A stretch of DNA of 64,000 bases, from assembly GCA_944359365.1 (NCBI GenBank), contig CALVST010000002.1, forward strand, positions 1 through 64,000, given 5' to 3'. Shown here piece after piece: positions 51,024-60,203 of this stretch. This DNA comes from an uncultured Clostridia bacterium. GTDB lineage: Bacteria > Bacillota > Clostridia > Christensenellales > Borkfalkiaceae. The position numbers were made by a program, and so were the translations under genes. Positions within the stretch are counted from its first letter, which is position 1, and each line of letters opens with the position of its first letter. The notes beneath the pieces are model-generated. The model saw only the letters and a list, made by a program, of their open reading frames with translations, had not been told where the DNA came from and did no database searches.

Positions 51024-51848
51024 CTATTTTAAAGAAGAATAGTTTTTTCTGTATTCCTTAGGCGAAAGCTGCGTTATCTTTTTGAAGATCCTGAAAAAAT
51101 ACGAACTGGAATTGAATCCGCACCGCGTAGAGATGTCGGTGATACTCATGCTCGTATTGCGCAGATAATCGCAGGCGTGCGCGATTTTTATGTTTGTAAG
51201 ATATGCGATGGGCGGCAGACCTATCTCTTTTGAAAACAAATGGCATAAGTGATATTTTGACAGGAAGAATTTGTTTGATATCTCTTCTATATTATTAATG
51301 GAATCGTAGTTTTCGTTCATGTAATTGATCATGCTGTCGAGCAAGGGAGAGTCTGACGGCGGAGGCAGGCTCCTTTTTTTGTCTTCCGTGCGAAAAACAG
51401 TTCTGATATATGTAAGCAGCTCGGCAAGTTGCAGCGTCAGCATCCGGTTGTTGCCGCTGTCATAGTTTTTCAGGATAGATTCAAACAGATTCCCCACGCT
51501 GTGCTGTTGCGGAGAAAGATAAAAATTGTCGAACGTTTCCAGCAATTCATCGGTGAACCGTTCGCAGAATACCTCTCGGAGAGATTCCCTGCTGAAATTG
51601 ATCAGGATGCGTTCAAATTCTTCACCGAAAGTTTGGTGCGGCAGACCGGGGCGGATCAGAACGATGCTGTTGGCGTAAATTTTCAGCATCTTATCTCCGA
51701 TCAGATAGGTCCTGTTCCCCGACAATAAATAATAGATCTCATAATGATTATGATAATGCACGTTACAGGTATGCTTTTTCTGTTTGTAACGGATCCGTTC
51801 AACAAATATCGGCTGGCGGATGTTGGCAAGCTGCTGATCGATCTTCAT
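51024..51848 (-). CDS. AraC-family transcriptional regulator with a cupin sensor
   Basis: 274 residues. N-terminal cupin: VHYHNHYEIYYLLSGNRTYL (about 30-49) and VLIRPGLPHQTFG (about 64-76). C-terminal double helix-turn-helix (about 175-270): NIEEISNKFFLSKYHLCHLF and TDISTRCGFNSSSYFFRIFK are the two HTH units. It lies between the GH36 operon and the transporter operon, divergent from the latter, and is the likely sugar-responsive activator of both. It has its own promoter at 51878-51906. Confidence 0.93.
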   Translation of the reverse strand: MKIDQQLANIRQPIFVERIRYKQKKHTCNVHYHNHYEIYYLLSGNRTYLIGDKMLKIYANSIVLIRPGLPHQTFGEEFERILINFSRESLREVFCERFTDELLETFDNFYLSPQQHSVGNLFESILKNYDSGNNRMLTLQLAELLTYIRTVFRTEDKKRSLPPPSDSPLLDSMINYMNENYDSINNIEEISNKFFLSKYHLCHLFSKEIGLPPIAYLTNIKIAHACDYLRNTSMSITDISTRCGFNSSSYFFRIFKKITQLSPKEYRKNYSSLK

Positions 51849-51877
51849 GTGGTTTCCCCCCTTTTTAAGACAGCAAT

Positions 51878-51906
51878 ATTGTACACTATTTTTCGGAAAA
51901 TAGCAA
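51878..51906 (-). promoter_or_regulatory. Promoter of the araC-family gene
   Basis: Minus strand TTGCTA (51901-51906) and TACAAT (51878-51883), spacer 17 bases. Confidence 0.65.
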
Positions 51907-51934
51907 TAAAATTAGTGAATGTATAATTTTTTTG

Positions 51935-51943
51935 TGTTAATCT
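51935..51943 (+). promoter_or_regulatory. Candidate AraC operator, transporter promoter copy
   Basis: TGTTAATCT, five bases before TATCAA and in the AT-rich divergent region between araC and the solute-binding protein gene. Same nonamer as 45940-45948. Confidence 0.35.
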
Positions 51944-51976
51944 ATTTGTATCAAATCAAAAATCAAGGAGGATGCG

Positions 51977-53689
51977 ATGAGTAAATTCAAACGGTTACTT
52001 GTTTGCGCATCGGCCGCCGTGATGCTCTTTTCCGCGGCGGGCTTTGCGGGATGTAAGAGGGATAAGATCGCGGTGGATCCGTCTACGATCAATGTCCGCG
52101 TATTTCAAGGCGGCTACGGCGTCGATTGGATTTACGAACTGAAAAACAAGTTCGAAACCGCTTTTGCCGACGAAGGTTATAAGGTGAACATACTTACGCC
52201 GTCCAGCGACGAACGCGGCGACATCGTGTACAACGATCTGATAGCGGGTTACGAAGAAAAGAAGATAGATCTTGTTTTTACGACGGATCTGTATGCCGAA
52301 AAAGTTGCGGGCGGCGATGAAGGCTACCTCGTAGAGGATATCACCGATACCGTTTACAACAAACCCGCGATCGATTTTGACGGCGAAGAAGAGTCGGTCA
52401 ACATCGTAAACAAAATGAAACCCGGCGCCGATTCCAGCATGATAGCGTTAAACGAGCAAGGAAAGGAGCGCTATTACGGGTTCAATTGGGTATCGTCTAT
52501 CGGCGGAATGGTGGTAAACACCAAAAAGCTTTCTGCCTATGGCTTGGAATTGCCGAAAACCACCGATGAAATGCTCGATGCGTTCGAGGCGATCTATCTC
52601 GGCACGAACGGTTACGGCAATTCCACGGAATCGAGGACCTACCCCATAACATATGTGCAGGGCAGCAACGGGTATGCCCTGTGCATGCTGAACACGCATT
52701 TTGCGCAGTACACGGGTTACGACGATTTTCTTACCTTTTGGTCCATGCTCGACGAGAACGGTCAGCCCATGACGGAGACGGGCAAAACGCTGTATGAAGA
52801 CCAAGGGCTGTTTGAAATGCTGAACGTTGCGTTCGCCGTGTTGGATCCCATCATCGCGGCGCCCGGTTCGCAGACGCAGACGGTGGGGCAGGCGCAGGGC
52901 AAGATCATGGCGGATATGGGAAAAGACGACGCGGTCTTCATGTGCGTGGGCGATTGGATGCTCAACGAAGTGCGCTACATTTATTCGAATAAACTCAACG
53001 ACATCGAATTTATCAACTTCCCCGTCGTATCCGCGCTCGGCACCGAACTTTTCGGTCCTTCTTCCGGCTATAAACTCAGCGAAGAGGCGGCAGACGAACT
53101 GCTGTCTTACCTGGTAGGGTTGGTAGACGAAAATTTAGACATCGAAGATATCATATCGCGCACGCAGACGGATAAGGGAATAACGCTGAACGAGGCTGAC
53201 GCCATGCGTGTAGCAGAGGCGCGCGGCATTTACTTTTCGCGCGGGGTGGAGCACCTTGCCTTTATCCCGAAGGGTTCATCGAAAAAGGACATTTCCGAGT
53301 TGTTCCTGAGAATGTTTGCCAGCGACGATTTCGCTCCCATATATGCGCAGACGACAAACGGCACTTCTCCCTATACGGACGCGGTGAATACCAATACCGA
53401 TTATAAATTTGTGGAAGAGGCGTCGCGCGTGGCGGTCAACCAATATGCAAAACTCATCACCTCGTATCCGCGCGGACTGCGCAGAGAACTGGGGTTGATG
53501 ACGATGTTTATAAGCACAAGGCACATACCGATGGAGATCGCCTCCCGCAGGATAAGCATGTTCAACAGCCAAGGTCAGATCGACGGCGACAAGACGCGCG
53601 CCGTATATGCGGAGGCTGCCAATACCTTGTGGGGAGAAGAAAAAGCAGACATCAACAAGAACTGGGCAAATTGGATCGCAAATTTGTAA
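51977..53689 (+). CDS. Extracellular sugar-binding lipoprotein of an ABC importer (CUT1)
   Basis: 570 residues. Signal FKRLLVCASAAVMLFSAAGF with lipobox FAGC. Mature part has the fold of family 1 binding proteins: INVRVFQGGYGVDWIYELKN, IDLVFTTDLYAEKVAGGDEG, NWVSSIGGMVVNTKKLSAYG and a C-terminal half with PSSGYKLSEEAADELLSYLV. At 570 residues it is longer than most (about 420-450). GGAGG before the ATG. First gene of a transporter operon with two permeases; glycosidases nearby suggest an oligosaccharide ligand. Confidence 0.9.
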   Translation: MSKFKRLLVCASAAVMLFSAAGFAGCKRDKIAVDPSTINVRVFQGGYGVDWIYELKNKFETAFADEGYKVNILTPSSDERGDIVYNDLIAGYEEKKIDLVFTTDLYAEKVAGGDEGYLVEDITDTVYNKPAIDFDGEEESVNIVNKMKPGADSSMIALNEQGKERYYGFNWVSSIGGMVVNTKKLSAYGLELPKTTDEMLDAFEAIYLGTNGYGNSTESRTYPITYVQGSNGYALCMLNTHFAQYTGYDDFLTFWSMLDENGQPMTETGKTLYEDQGLFEMLNVAFAVLDPIIAAPGSQTQTVGQAQGKIMADMGKDDAVFMCVGDWMLNEVRYIYSNKLNDIEFINFPVVSALGTELFGPSSGYKLSEEAADELLSYLVGLVDENLDIEDIISRTQTDKGITLNEADAMRVAEARGIYFSRGVEHLAFIPKGSSKKDISELFLRMFASDDFAPIYAQTTNGTSPYTDAVNTNTDYKFVEEASRVAVNQYAKLITSYPRGLRRELGLMTMFISTRHIPMEIASRRISMFNSQGQIDGDKTRAVYAEAANTLWGEEKADINKNWANWIANL

Positions 53690-53692
53690 GGA

Positions 53693-54658
53693 ATGGATAT
53701 GGAAAGGACAAAAAAGAAAATAAAACTCTTCAAGGGATATTCCAAGTATGAGAAGAAAGATTTTCCTTTCGTATATCTTCTGATACTTATTCCCGTTGCG
53801 CAGTTTGCCGTGTTTTGGGTATACGTCAACATATCGTCTATCTTACTTGCCTTTCAGAACGAGGACGGGAATTGGACTCTGGCAAATTTTGCTGCTGTAT
53901 TCAGAGCGTTCCGCGAACCGGATACGTTCACCTTTATCTTGCCGCAGCTGATCGGTCGCTCGGCGCTCTTGTGGGCGGTGGTCAACGTGGTGGCATTTCC
54001 CATCTCCGTTTTTACCTGCTATATGCTGTATAAATACACGAAGTGCCATCTGTTTTTCCGCATTTGCTTTTTGATCCCCGGTTTAGTCGGCACCGTGGTC
54101 TGGACGACGCTCGTCCGCTACATGGTCGCGTACAACGGGCCGGTCACCGAGTTGCTGTACGCGCTGAACCTTCTCAGCGACCAAATCAAGCACGACGGGC
54201 TGTTCTCTTCGGCAACGACCGCGTACCCGACGATCATCGTCGTAACCTTTATGATGAGCATCGTCGGCAACAACGTGGTGCTTACGGGCGCTTATGCGAG
54301 GATACCCGAGGAGCTGTTCGAAAGCGCGCAGATAGACGGCGCAAGCCTCGGCAGGGAGGTGTTCAATATCGCGGTGCCCTGCGTGTGGCCGACCATCGCG
54401 ACGCTGCTCACCTTCTCCTTCTGCAGCGTGCTTACATACGACAACGGCGTATACGTCTATTCGATGGGCGAAGGTGGGAACGGTATGGCGAACATGGGCT
54501 TTTGGTTCCAGTATGCGACCTACAATATCGCTACGATGCCGGGCACGTCGTATAACTATCCTGCGGCGGTGGGCGTATTCATAACCGTCATTGCCGTGCC
54601 GATCGCTTTGATCGCCCGCGTCATACTTGAAAAAGTAGTTGAACCTACGGATTTTTAG
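53693..54658 (+). CDS. Sugar ABC transporter permease (LplB/UgpA/MalF type)
   Basis: 321 residues, six membrane segments. The EAA loop is present: EELFESAQIDGASLGREVFN (about 204-223), which docks the ATPase. Starts three bases after the binding-protein stop. N-terminal charged tail of about 30 residues. Pair with the next permease to form the channel. Confidence 0.93.
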   Translation: MDMERTKKKIKLFKGYSKYEKKDFPFVYLLILIPVAQFAVFWVYVNISSILLAFQNEDGNWTLANFAAVFRAFREPDTFTFILPQLIGRSALLWAVVNVVAFPISVFTCYMLYKYTKCHLFFRICFLIPGLVGTVVWTTLVRYMVAYNGPVTELLYALNLLSDQIKHDGLFSSATTAYPTIIVVTFMMSIVGNNVVLTGAYARIPEELFESAQIDGASLGREVFNIAVPCVWPTIATLLTFSFCSVLTYDNGVYVYSMGEGGNGMANMGFWFQYATYNIATMPGTSYNYPAAVGVFITVIAVPIALIARVILEKVVEPTDF

Positions 54659-54669
54659 GGGGGTGAAAT

Positions 54670-55533
54670 ATGCAGAACGGTCAAAAATTCAAAAGGCTGT
54701 CAACAGGGCGGAAGATCGCCACGGTCTGTTCAACGATTTTGTTCGGCATATTTGCGATGGTGTTCCTGTATACGATCGTTTGGGTGATATTAAACGCGCT
54801 CAAAGAGGCGCAGCAGTTCAACGAAAACAGCTCTTTCGAGCTTCCGGAAGCGTGGAAATTTACGAATTTTATCAAAGTTTTCACCGAGTTTCATTACAGG
54901 GACTACTACTACCTTGATATGCTGTTCAATTCACTTTGGATGTTCGTCGTCCGCATATTCGTCAACGTGATGAGCTCCGCATTGCTCGCTTATGCGATCG
55001 CAAAATTCCGTTTCCCGGGCAAGGAATTTTTGTATGGACTCGTCATATTTGCGAATACGATACCCATTGTCGGCAGCGGCGCGGCAACATATAAATTGTT
55101 TCTTTCACTCAATATGGTGAACAATCCCTTCCTGATATGGATGGCGTGGGCGGGCGGTTTCGACTTCGCTTTCATCGTCCTGTACGGCACTTTCCGGGGG
55201 ATAAGTTCATCGTATTCCGAAGCGGCAAAAATCGACGGGGCAAATAACCTTACGGTGCTCTTCCGCGTCGTATTCCCGCAGGCTTTCCCGAGCATCGTTG
55301 CCGTTGCCATTACGCAGGCGGTAGGCGTGTGGAACGACTACAACACCGTAATGCTTTATATGCGCGACTTCCCGAACCTCGCTTACGGTCTGTATCTGTA
55401 TCAGACGGAAGAGCCTGATCTGCCCGTATACTTTGCCGCGATATGTATCTCTATATTGCCGGTATTGATCATTTATGCCGCAAATCAGAACTTGGTACTG
55501 CAAAACGTAACGACCGGCGGCTTAAAGGGTTAA
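54670..55533 (+). CDS. Sugar ABC transporter permease (MalG/UgpE type)
   Basis: 287 residues, six membrane segments and the EAA loop SSSYSEAAKIDGANNLTVLF (about 180-199) with KLFLSLN-type helix before it. Second half of the CUT1 channel. Preceded by GGGGTGAAAT and 12 bases after the first permease. No ATPase gene follows, so the shared MsmX-type ATPase at 31900-33351 is the likely partner. Confidence 0.93.
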   Translation: MQNGQKFKRLSTGRKIATVCSTILFGIFAMVFLYTIVWVILNALKEAQQFNENSSFELPEAWKFTNFIKVFTEFHYRDYYYLDMLFNSLWMFVVRIFVNVMSSALLAYAIAKFRFPGKEFLYGLVIFANTIPIVGSGAATYKLFLSLNMVNNPFLIWMAWAGGFDFAFIVLYGTFRGISSSYSEAAKIDGANNLTVLFRVVFPQAFPSIVAVAITQAVGVWNDYNTVMLYMRDFPNLAYGLYLYQTEEPDLPVYFAAICISILPVLIIYAANQNLVLQNVTTGGLKG

Positions 55534-55555
55534 AATTATTTGATAAGGAGAAGTT

Positions 55556-56977
55556 ATGAAAAAATTATCGGTTTTTGTACTTTTGATCGCGTTTATTCTT
55601 TCTGCGGTCGGCTGCGGAGGCGGCGGAAACACCGCAGAGGAGGGCGAAAAGGTCGCTTTTAAGGCAGACGCACCCACGCAAATAGAACTCGGCGGCCCCT
55701 CGCTGTATGTGGAAAACTATGTAGACACGGATCTCTATGGGGGGGGGTATACATTAACGGTCATCGACGCGTCGGGTAAAGAAGAGACGATAAACGGTGC
55801 GACGTGGCGCCCGACCTCTCCCGGCGAGTATACGCTGAAACTCACCGTCGGCGAAGAGAGCGCGGAAATGAAACTCACCGTTACCGTGCAAGCCATTTCT
55901 TGGACGTATTCGAGCGCTTCGCCCGCATACGAAGAGGGCGAAACGGTCAGTTTCGATGACTATATCGAGCTGTTCAACATCGTCGTCAGCGCTTATAACG
56001 ACGATTACGAATTGTTCGTAGACAGGATCGTCGTCGACGGAAAGACGATAGACGTTTCCGAGCAGGACAGCTATACGCTTGCAAGCACTTCTGCGCATGA
56101 AGTCTGGATCAAAGCGGTCGGCGGCGACGGGCAGGAGATCGAAATGAAGACCACGCTCACCGTGCGCGCCGTCGATGCCCAAACAAAGGCATGGATGGAG
56201 GAAAACGATATCACCGTCGGCGGGAATTGGCTCTCCGTCGATGCAGACAATACGTTCAGCCTCGGCACCGGCTCTTACGTCGGGAATCTTTGGGATGGCG
56301 TTACCGATGTAGACGTGCCGTATGTTGCCATCAACGGCAATTTCGGCATCGACAAAGCTGTCACCGTTTCCTTTACGGGCAAGGGCGCTCCCGATATCGC
56401 TTTCTTTGTCGGAGAGGAAAACGACGAAACTTATAACGGCACTTGGACGGGGCAGAACGCGAAGGGGCTTTTGGCGAACAACGGTCTGTTTACGATCACG
56501 GGCGAGGAAGACAATCCCGGCGCCACTTCCCGCAGGATCACGGTTTCCGGTCCGAACATGTACGGCAAGGGGCTGAATTTTAACAGAAAATGGCACCTTG
56601 TAAATACGCCGGCGGCATACGGCTATCTGGAAGAGGACCACGAATACGAGTACACGATGTATTACAGCCAGATCGATTCCGTCGATGCGGAAGGGCAGCC
56701 TACAGACGCGAGCGCAACCCACATCAAGCTGGTCGTGATCATGCGCGATAAGACGACGGACACCGTCGTGTTCGACAACCGCAACATCAATCCCGCAACG
56801 CCTGCAGACGCTACGAAAAACGACACGGACGGCAATAATTTATACGGCGTGTTCGATACGAAGAGCTTTGCGGACAGCAATTATTTCGGCGGGAATATCC
56901 TTATTTACGGAAGGTTCGGCGTTACCACAAAGTTTAAGATCGAAAAGCTGCCTTACGATGCGAGTACGATCGAATAA
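55556..56977 (+). CDS. Secreted lipoprotein with beta domains, function unknown
   Basis: 473 residues. Signal KKLSVFVLLIAFILSAVGC, then GGGGNT. Residues 35-110 and 115-205 read as Ig-like domains (YTLTVIDASGKEETINGATW, PGEYTLKLTVGEESAEMKLT), and the C-terminal 250 residues form another beta-rich domain with exposed Trp and Tyr. Situated between the permeases and a glycosidase-like lipoprotein, it may be a surface glycan-binding protein. Inference only. Confidence 0.75.
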   Translation: MKKLSVFVLLIAFILSAVGCGGGGNTAEEGEKVAFKADAPTQIELGGPSLYVENYVDTDLYGGGYTLTVIDASGKEETINGATWRPTSPGEYTLKLTVGEESAEMKLTVTVQAISWTYSSASPAYEEGETVSFDDYIELFNIVVSAYNDDYELFVDRIVVDGKTIDVSEQDSYTLASTSAHEVWIKAVGGDGQEIEMKTTLTVRAVDAQTKAWMEENDITVGGNWLSVDADNTFSLGTGSYVGNLWDGVTDVDVPYVAINGNFGIDKAVTVSFTGKGAPDIAFFVGEENDETYNGTWTGQNAKGLLANNGLFTITGEEDNPGATSRRITVSGPNMYGKGLNFNRKWHLVNTPAAYGYLEEDHEYEYTMYYSQIDSVDAEGQPTDASATHIKLVVIMRDKTTDTVVFDNRNINPATPADATKNDTDGNNLYGVFDTKSFADSNYFGGNILIYGRFGVTTKFKIEKLPYDASTIE

Positions 56978-56989
56978 CGGAGGACACAA

Positions 56990-58492
56990 TTGAAAAAATT
57001 ATCGAGGAGACTATTAAGCATGGTCCTTGCAGCAGTAACGGCACTCTCCCTCGGCGCTTGCGCCGAAGGAGAGGAAACGAATAAAAAACCTGTCAATCCG
57101 AATGCGCCCGACTATTCCGATTCGACCTTGCAGATGGATTTTTACGGATATTCGCCGCCTACCGACGGAACGTACAACCTCGACGGGCAGACCTTTACCA
57201 CAGGAGAAGACTACCGCACGCCCGAACGGTATAAAGAATATATGGACTGCGGCATGACCATTCTGCTTGCGCAGAGCAGCGGCGCCTATAAGGCGGGAGA
57301 TGTGTGGGAAACGAGCGATGCGAAAAAAGTGCTCGACGCCGCTTATGAGGCAGGTCTGAAAAAGGTCATTTTGGTAGATTACCGCATTCAGAATCTTTCG
57401 AGAACAGACGGGACCATCATCGGTGAAGACAAACAGTTCGAAACGCAGGATGAACTCGACGATTACATAAAGGAGTGTATGCAGCCGTATATCGACCATC
57501 CCGCACTGTACGGGATGCAGCTTGTGGATGAGCCGCGGTATACCATGTTCGAATCGATACGCGACGTGTATCAGTCATTGCGCCGCGTTGCGCCCGACCT
57601 GTTCGTGCAGTGCAACCTGTATCCGCTCGATACCGACCGCAGCAGCCTTACCTTCTATCCGCCGACCGATTCGGGCGATGTTTTCGACAGGTACGAGGCA
57701 TATGTAGAACAATACATCGATACCGTCGGCATGGATTACGTTATGCTCGATTCTTATCCGATGATGGCGAACGGCATTAAGGCGCAGCATATCCGCGGGA
57801 TGCAGATCGTTTCGGAAATTTGCGCGGAACGAAAACTTAAATTTTTCCTTGTATGCCAAACGTGTGAAATACTGCGCGGCGGATCGCCTTATCTGCGCGC
57901 CGTGGAAGAGGCGGATATGTATTGGCAGACCAACCTTGCTTTGGGGCTGGGCGCTTCGCAGATCTCCTATTTTACCTATTGGAACAAGCAGGCGAACAGC
58001 ACGCAGGGCGAGCAGTTTGTAGACGGCACCGCCATCATGACGCGCAACGGCACCAAAACGGCGCTGTACTACGCCTTGCAGGATATTCATCAGGAAATAC
58101 AAAAACTTGCGCCGACCATTCTGAACTTTACCTATTCTTCCAGCACTTATGCGACCAAAGCGCCGACAAATTATACGACTTCGCATCTTTCAAGCGCGTT
58201 AAAGGGCGAGTTGGAATATGTTACGGACATTCAGGTAGATAAGGAATCGGTTTTTGTGTCGGAACTGAAAGACGAAACAAAAAATCACACCATGTATATG
58301 GTGATGAACTTGATCAATCCCGTCTTTGCGGACGGCAGCAACACGAAACAGACGAGCGTTCTTACCTTTGATCCGAGGTTCAGCCATGCGGCTGTCTTTG
58401 CGAACGGTGAAAGGACGGACGTCGATCTTGAAAACGGTACGCTGTCGTTTACGCTGGATCCCGGCGAGGCGCAGTTTGTGATACCGTATTGA
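56990..58492 (+). CDS. Glycosidase-like secreted lipoprotein (TIM-barrel, GH42/GH2-like acid motif)
   Basis: 500 residues, TTG start with GGAGG five bases upstream. Signal and lipobox LGAC. The mature part is a TIM barrel: RYKEYMDCGMTILLAQSSGA (about 75), LKKVILVDYRI, then LYGMQLVDEPRYTMFESI (about 168-185), where DEP is the expected acid/base Glu, and VMLDSYPMMANG. A second acidic residue near KFFLVCQTCEILRGG is a candidate nucleophile. C-terminal 130 residues form a beta domain. Not assignable to a known GH family by eye. Probably trims glycans outside the cell. Confidence 0.7.
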   Translation: MKKLSRRLLSMVLAAVTALSLGACAEGEETNKKPVNPNAPDYSDSTLQMDFYGYSPPTDGTYNLDGQTFTTGEDYRTPERYKEYMDCGMTILLAQSSGAYKAGDVWETSDAKKVLDAAYEAGLKKVILVDYRIQNLSRTDGTIIGEDKQFETQDELDDYIKECMQPYIDHPALYGMQLVDEPRYTMFESIRDVYQSLRRVAPDLFVQCNLYPLDTDRSSLTFYPPTDSGDVFDRYEAYVEQYIDTVGMDYVMLDSYPMMANGIKAQHIRGMQIVSEICAERKLKFFLVCQTCEILRGGSPYLRAVEEADMYWQTNLALGLGASQISYFTYWNKQANSTQGEQFVDGTAIMTRNGTKTALYYALQDIHQEIQKLAPTILNFTYSSSTYATKAPTNYTTSHLSSALKGELEYVTDIQVDKESVFVSELKDETKNHTMYMVMNLINPVFADGSNTKQTSVLTFDPRFSHAAVFANGERTDVDLENGTLSFTLDPGEAQFVIPY

Positions 58493-58502
58493 GGTGAAAG
58501 CG

Positions 58503-60185
58503 ATGAAATTGTCTGACATTTACGGATACGGTCAATTGTTCGGATTCTCAGGCATGGACGGCAAAACGGATGAGTCGGACGATTTCATCGCAATGCTCAT
58601 GCGGCAGCCGATCGAAATACGTTTCGAACTGCCCGAACCTCTCTCCGTATATATCCCTGTTTCTGAAAACTGCAAATTTTTCGCCGTGATGAGCGATTTT
58701 TTGCTGGCGGAAGACGAAGGAAAGAGCATCGCCGTCGCGTGGGCGGACGCTTATACCATGATAGGCAGGAGCGAGATCCCCGCACAAGTGCTGCAAGGCA
58801 GATATGCCTGTAATGCGGAAGGCGAAACGACCGTCTATCGGTACGAAAGCAGGTACGTCGGTTTTGCGCGGAACGGCGCCCGCTTTGCGGTCTCTTACGG
58901 AAGAAGCGCTGCCGCCGCCGCGCGCAGGGCAGCCGACGGGCTGAATCAAGCGACGGACGCGGTGCTGCGCCTTCGCGCGGGGTATTACGAATGCTTGCCG
59001 CCCTGTAAGGACGAAAGGTACGAAAAACTATATTATAAGGCGCTTTCGGTCAACAAAGTAAACGTGTATTCGCCGGCGGGCGGCATACCCGTCCGCTATA
59101 CGACGCCCGACAGGGTGCCGCATAAGCACATGTGGCTGTGGGACTCCGTTTTTCACGCGCTTGCGTGGGCGCAGTATGACTGCAATATGGCGCAGGACGC
59201 CGTTGCCGCCGTGCTTTCGCAGCAACGGGAAGACGGATTTATCCCGCACAGGATGTCTTGCCGCGGATATGCCGACAATATGACGCAGCCGCCTGTGCTG
59301 GCATATGGGGTTTGGAACGTCTATAAAGTTTCCGGGGATAGGCAGTTTCTCCGTATATGCGCGGATAAATTGGAAAAATACCTGCGTTGGGATATCGCCA
59401 ACAGAGATTCCAACGGCAACGGACTGCTCGAATGGCTTATAGAGGAGAATGAAGATTGCAGGAGCGGTGAATCGGGAATGGACAATTCGCCCCGCTTTGA
59501 TGAGGCTTTGACGCTCGACGCGGTGGATTTTTCCGTGTTTTTGGCAAACGACGCGGGGTGCCTTGCAAAAATTTTCGGCGAATTGGGAGAAGTGGAAAAA
59601 GCGGCAGAGTGGAACGCTGTGCGAAATAAGACGGCGGACGCGGTGAACGCAATGCTCTGGTGTGAAGAAGACGGGCTTTATTACGACCTGAAAACGGACG
59701 GCAGCTTTTCAAAAGTTGCGAGCGTGGCGTCTTTTCTTCCTCTGTTTGCGGGTATCGCGCCCGAGGACCGGGCGGAAAAACTCGTGCGGGTTCTGACGGA
59801 CAAAAATAAGTTCATGACCGACCTTCCCGTCGCTTCGGTCTCAAAAGAGAACAAAGCATTCGGGCAGGATATGTGGCGGGGCGCCGTATGGCTGAATTAT
59901 AACTATATGATCGTATGCGGATTGCGGCGGTACGGGTATTCTTCGCTCGCGCGGCAGCTGCGCGACGTTACTTTGGAGAACGTGAACCGCCGGTATCTTG
60001 CGACAGGCTCGATATTCGAGTTTTACGACAGCGAAAACAAACGTGTGCCCTTTGAATTGGAAAGAAAAGGCGCTTGTCCGAAAGTTCCCGATTGGAGAAA
60101 GAAGGTGCATTCCATTTCCGATTACAATTGGTCCGCCTGTTTCACGATGTTGATGATCCAAAATGTTTATTATGAATGCGATTAA
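58503..60185 (+). CDS. Alpha/alpha-barrel glycoside hydrolase (GH63/GH37-like)
   Basis: 560 residues, no signal peptide. VPHKHMWLWDSVFHALAWAQ (about 203-222) is the WDSxFH motif with the general acid Asp; DGFIPHRMSCRGYADNMTQP and PPVLAYGVWNVYKVSG follow, and WRGAVWLNYNYMIVCGLRRY and the C-terminal SDYNWSACFTMLMIQN are typical. Relatives act on glucosides, trehalose or mannosylglycerate; the substrate here is unknown. The ATG at 58503 follows GAGGTG; GTG 58494 is less likely. In the transporter operon. Confidence 0.85.
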   Translation: MKLSDIYGYGQLFGFSGMDGKTDESDDFIAMLMRQPIEIRFELPEPLSVYIPVSENCKFFAVMSDFLLAEDEGKSIAVAWADAYTMIGRSEIPAQVLQGRYACNAEGETTVYRYESRYVGFARNGARFAVSYGRSAAAAARRAADGLNQATDAVLRLRAGYYECLPPCKDERYEKLYYKALSVNKVNVYSPAGGIPVRYTTPDRVPHKHMWLWDSVFHALAWAQYDCNMAQDAVAAVLSQQREDGFIPHRMSCRGYADNMTQPPVLAYGVWNVYKVSGDRQFLRICADKLEKYLRWDIANRDSNGNGLLEWLIEENEDCRSGESGMDNSPRFDEALTLDAVDFSVFLANDAGCLAKIFGELGEVEKAAEWNAVRNKTADAVNAMLWCEEDGLYYDLKTDGSFSKVASVASFLPLFAGIAPEDRAEKLVRVLTDKNKFMTDLPVASVSKENKAFGQDMWRGAVWLNYNYMIVCGLRRYGYSSLARQLRDVTLENVNRRYLATGSIFEFYDSENKRVPFELERKGACPKVPDWRKKVHSISDYNWSACFTMLMIQNVYYECD

Positions 60186-60203
60186 GCAAAAGGAAGCAAA
60201 AAA

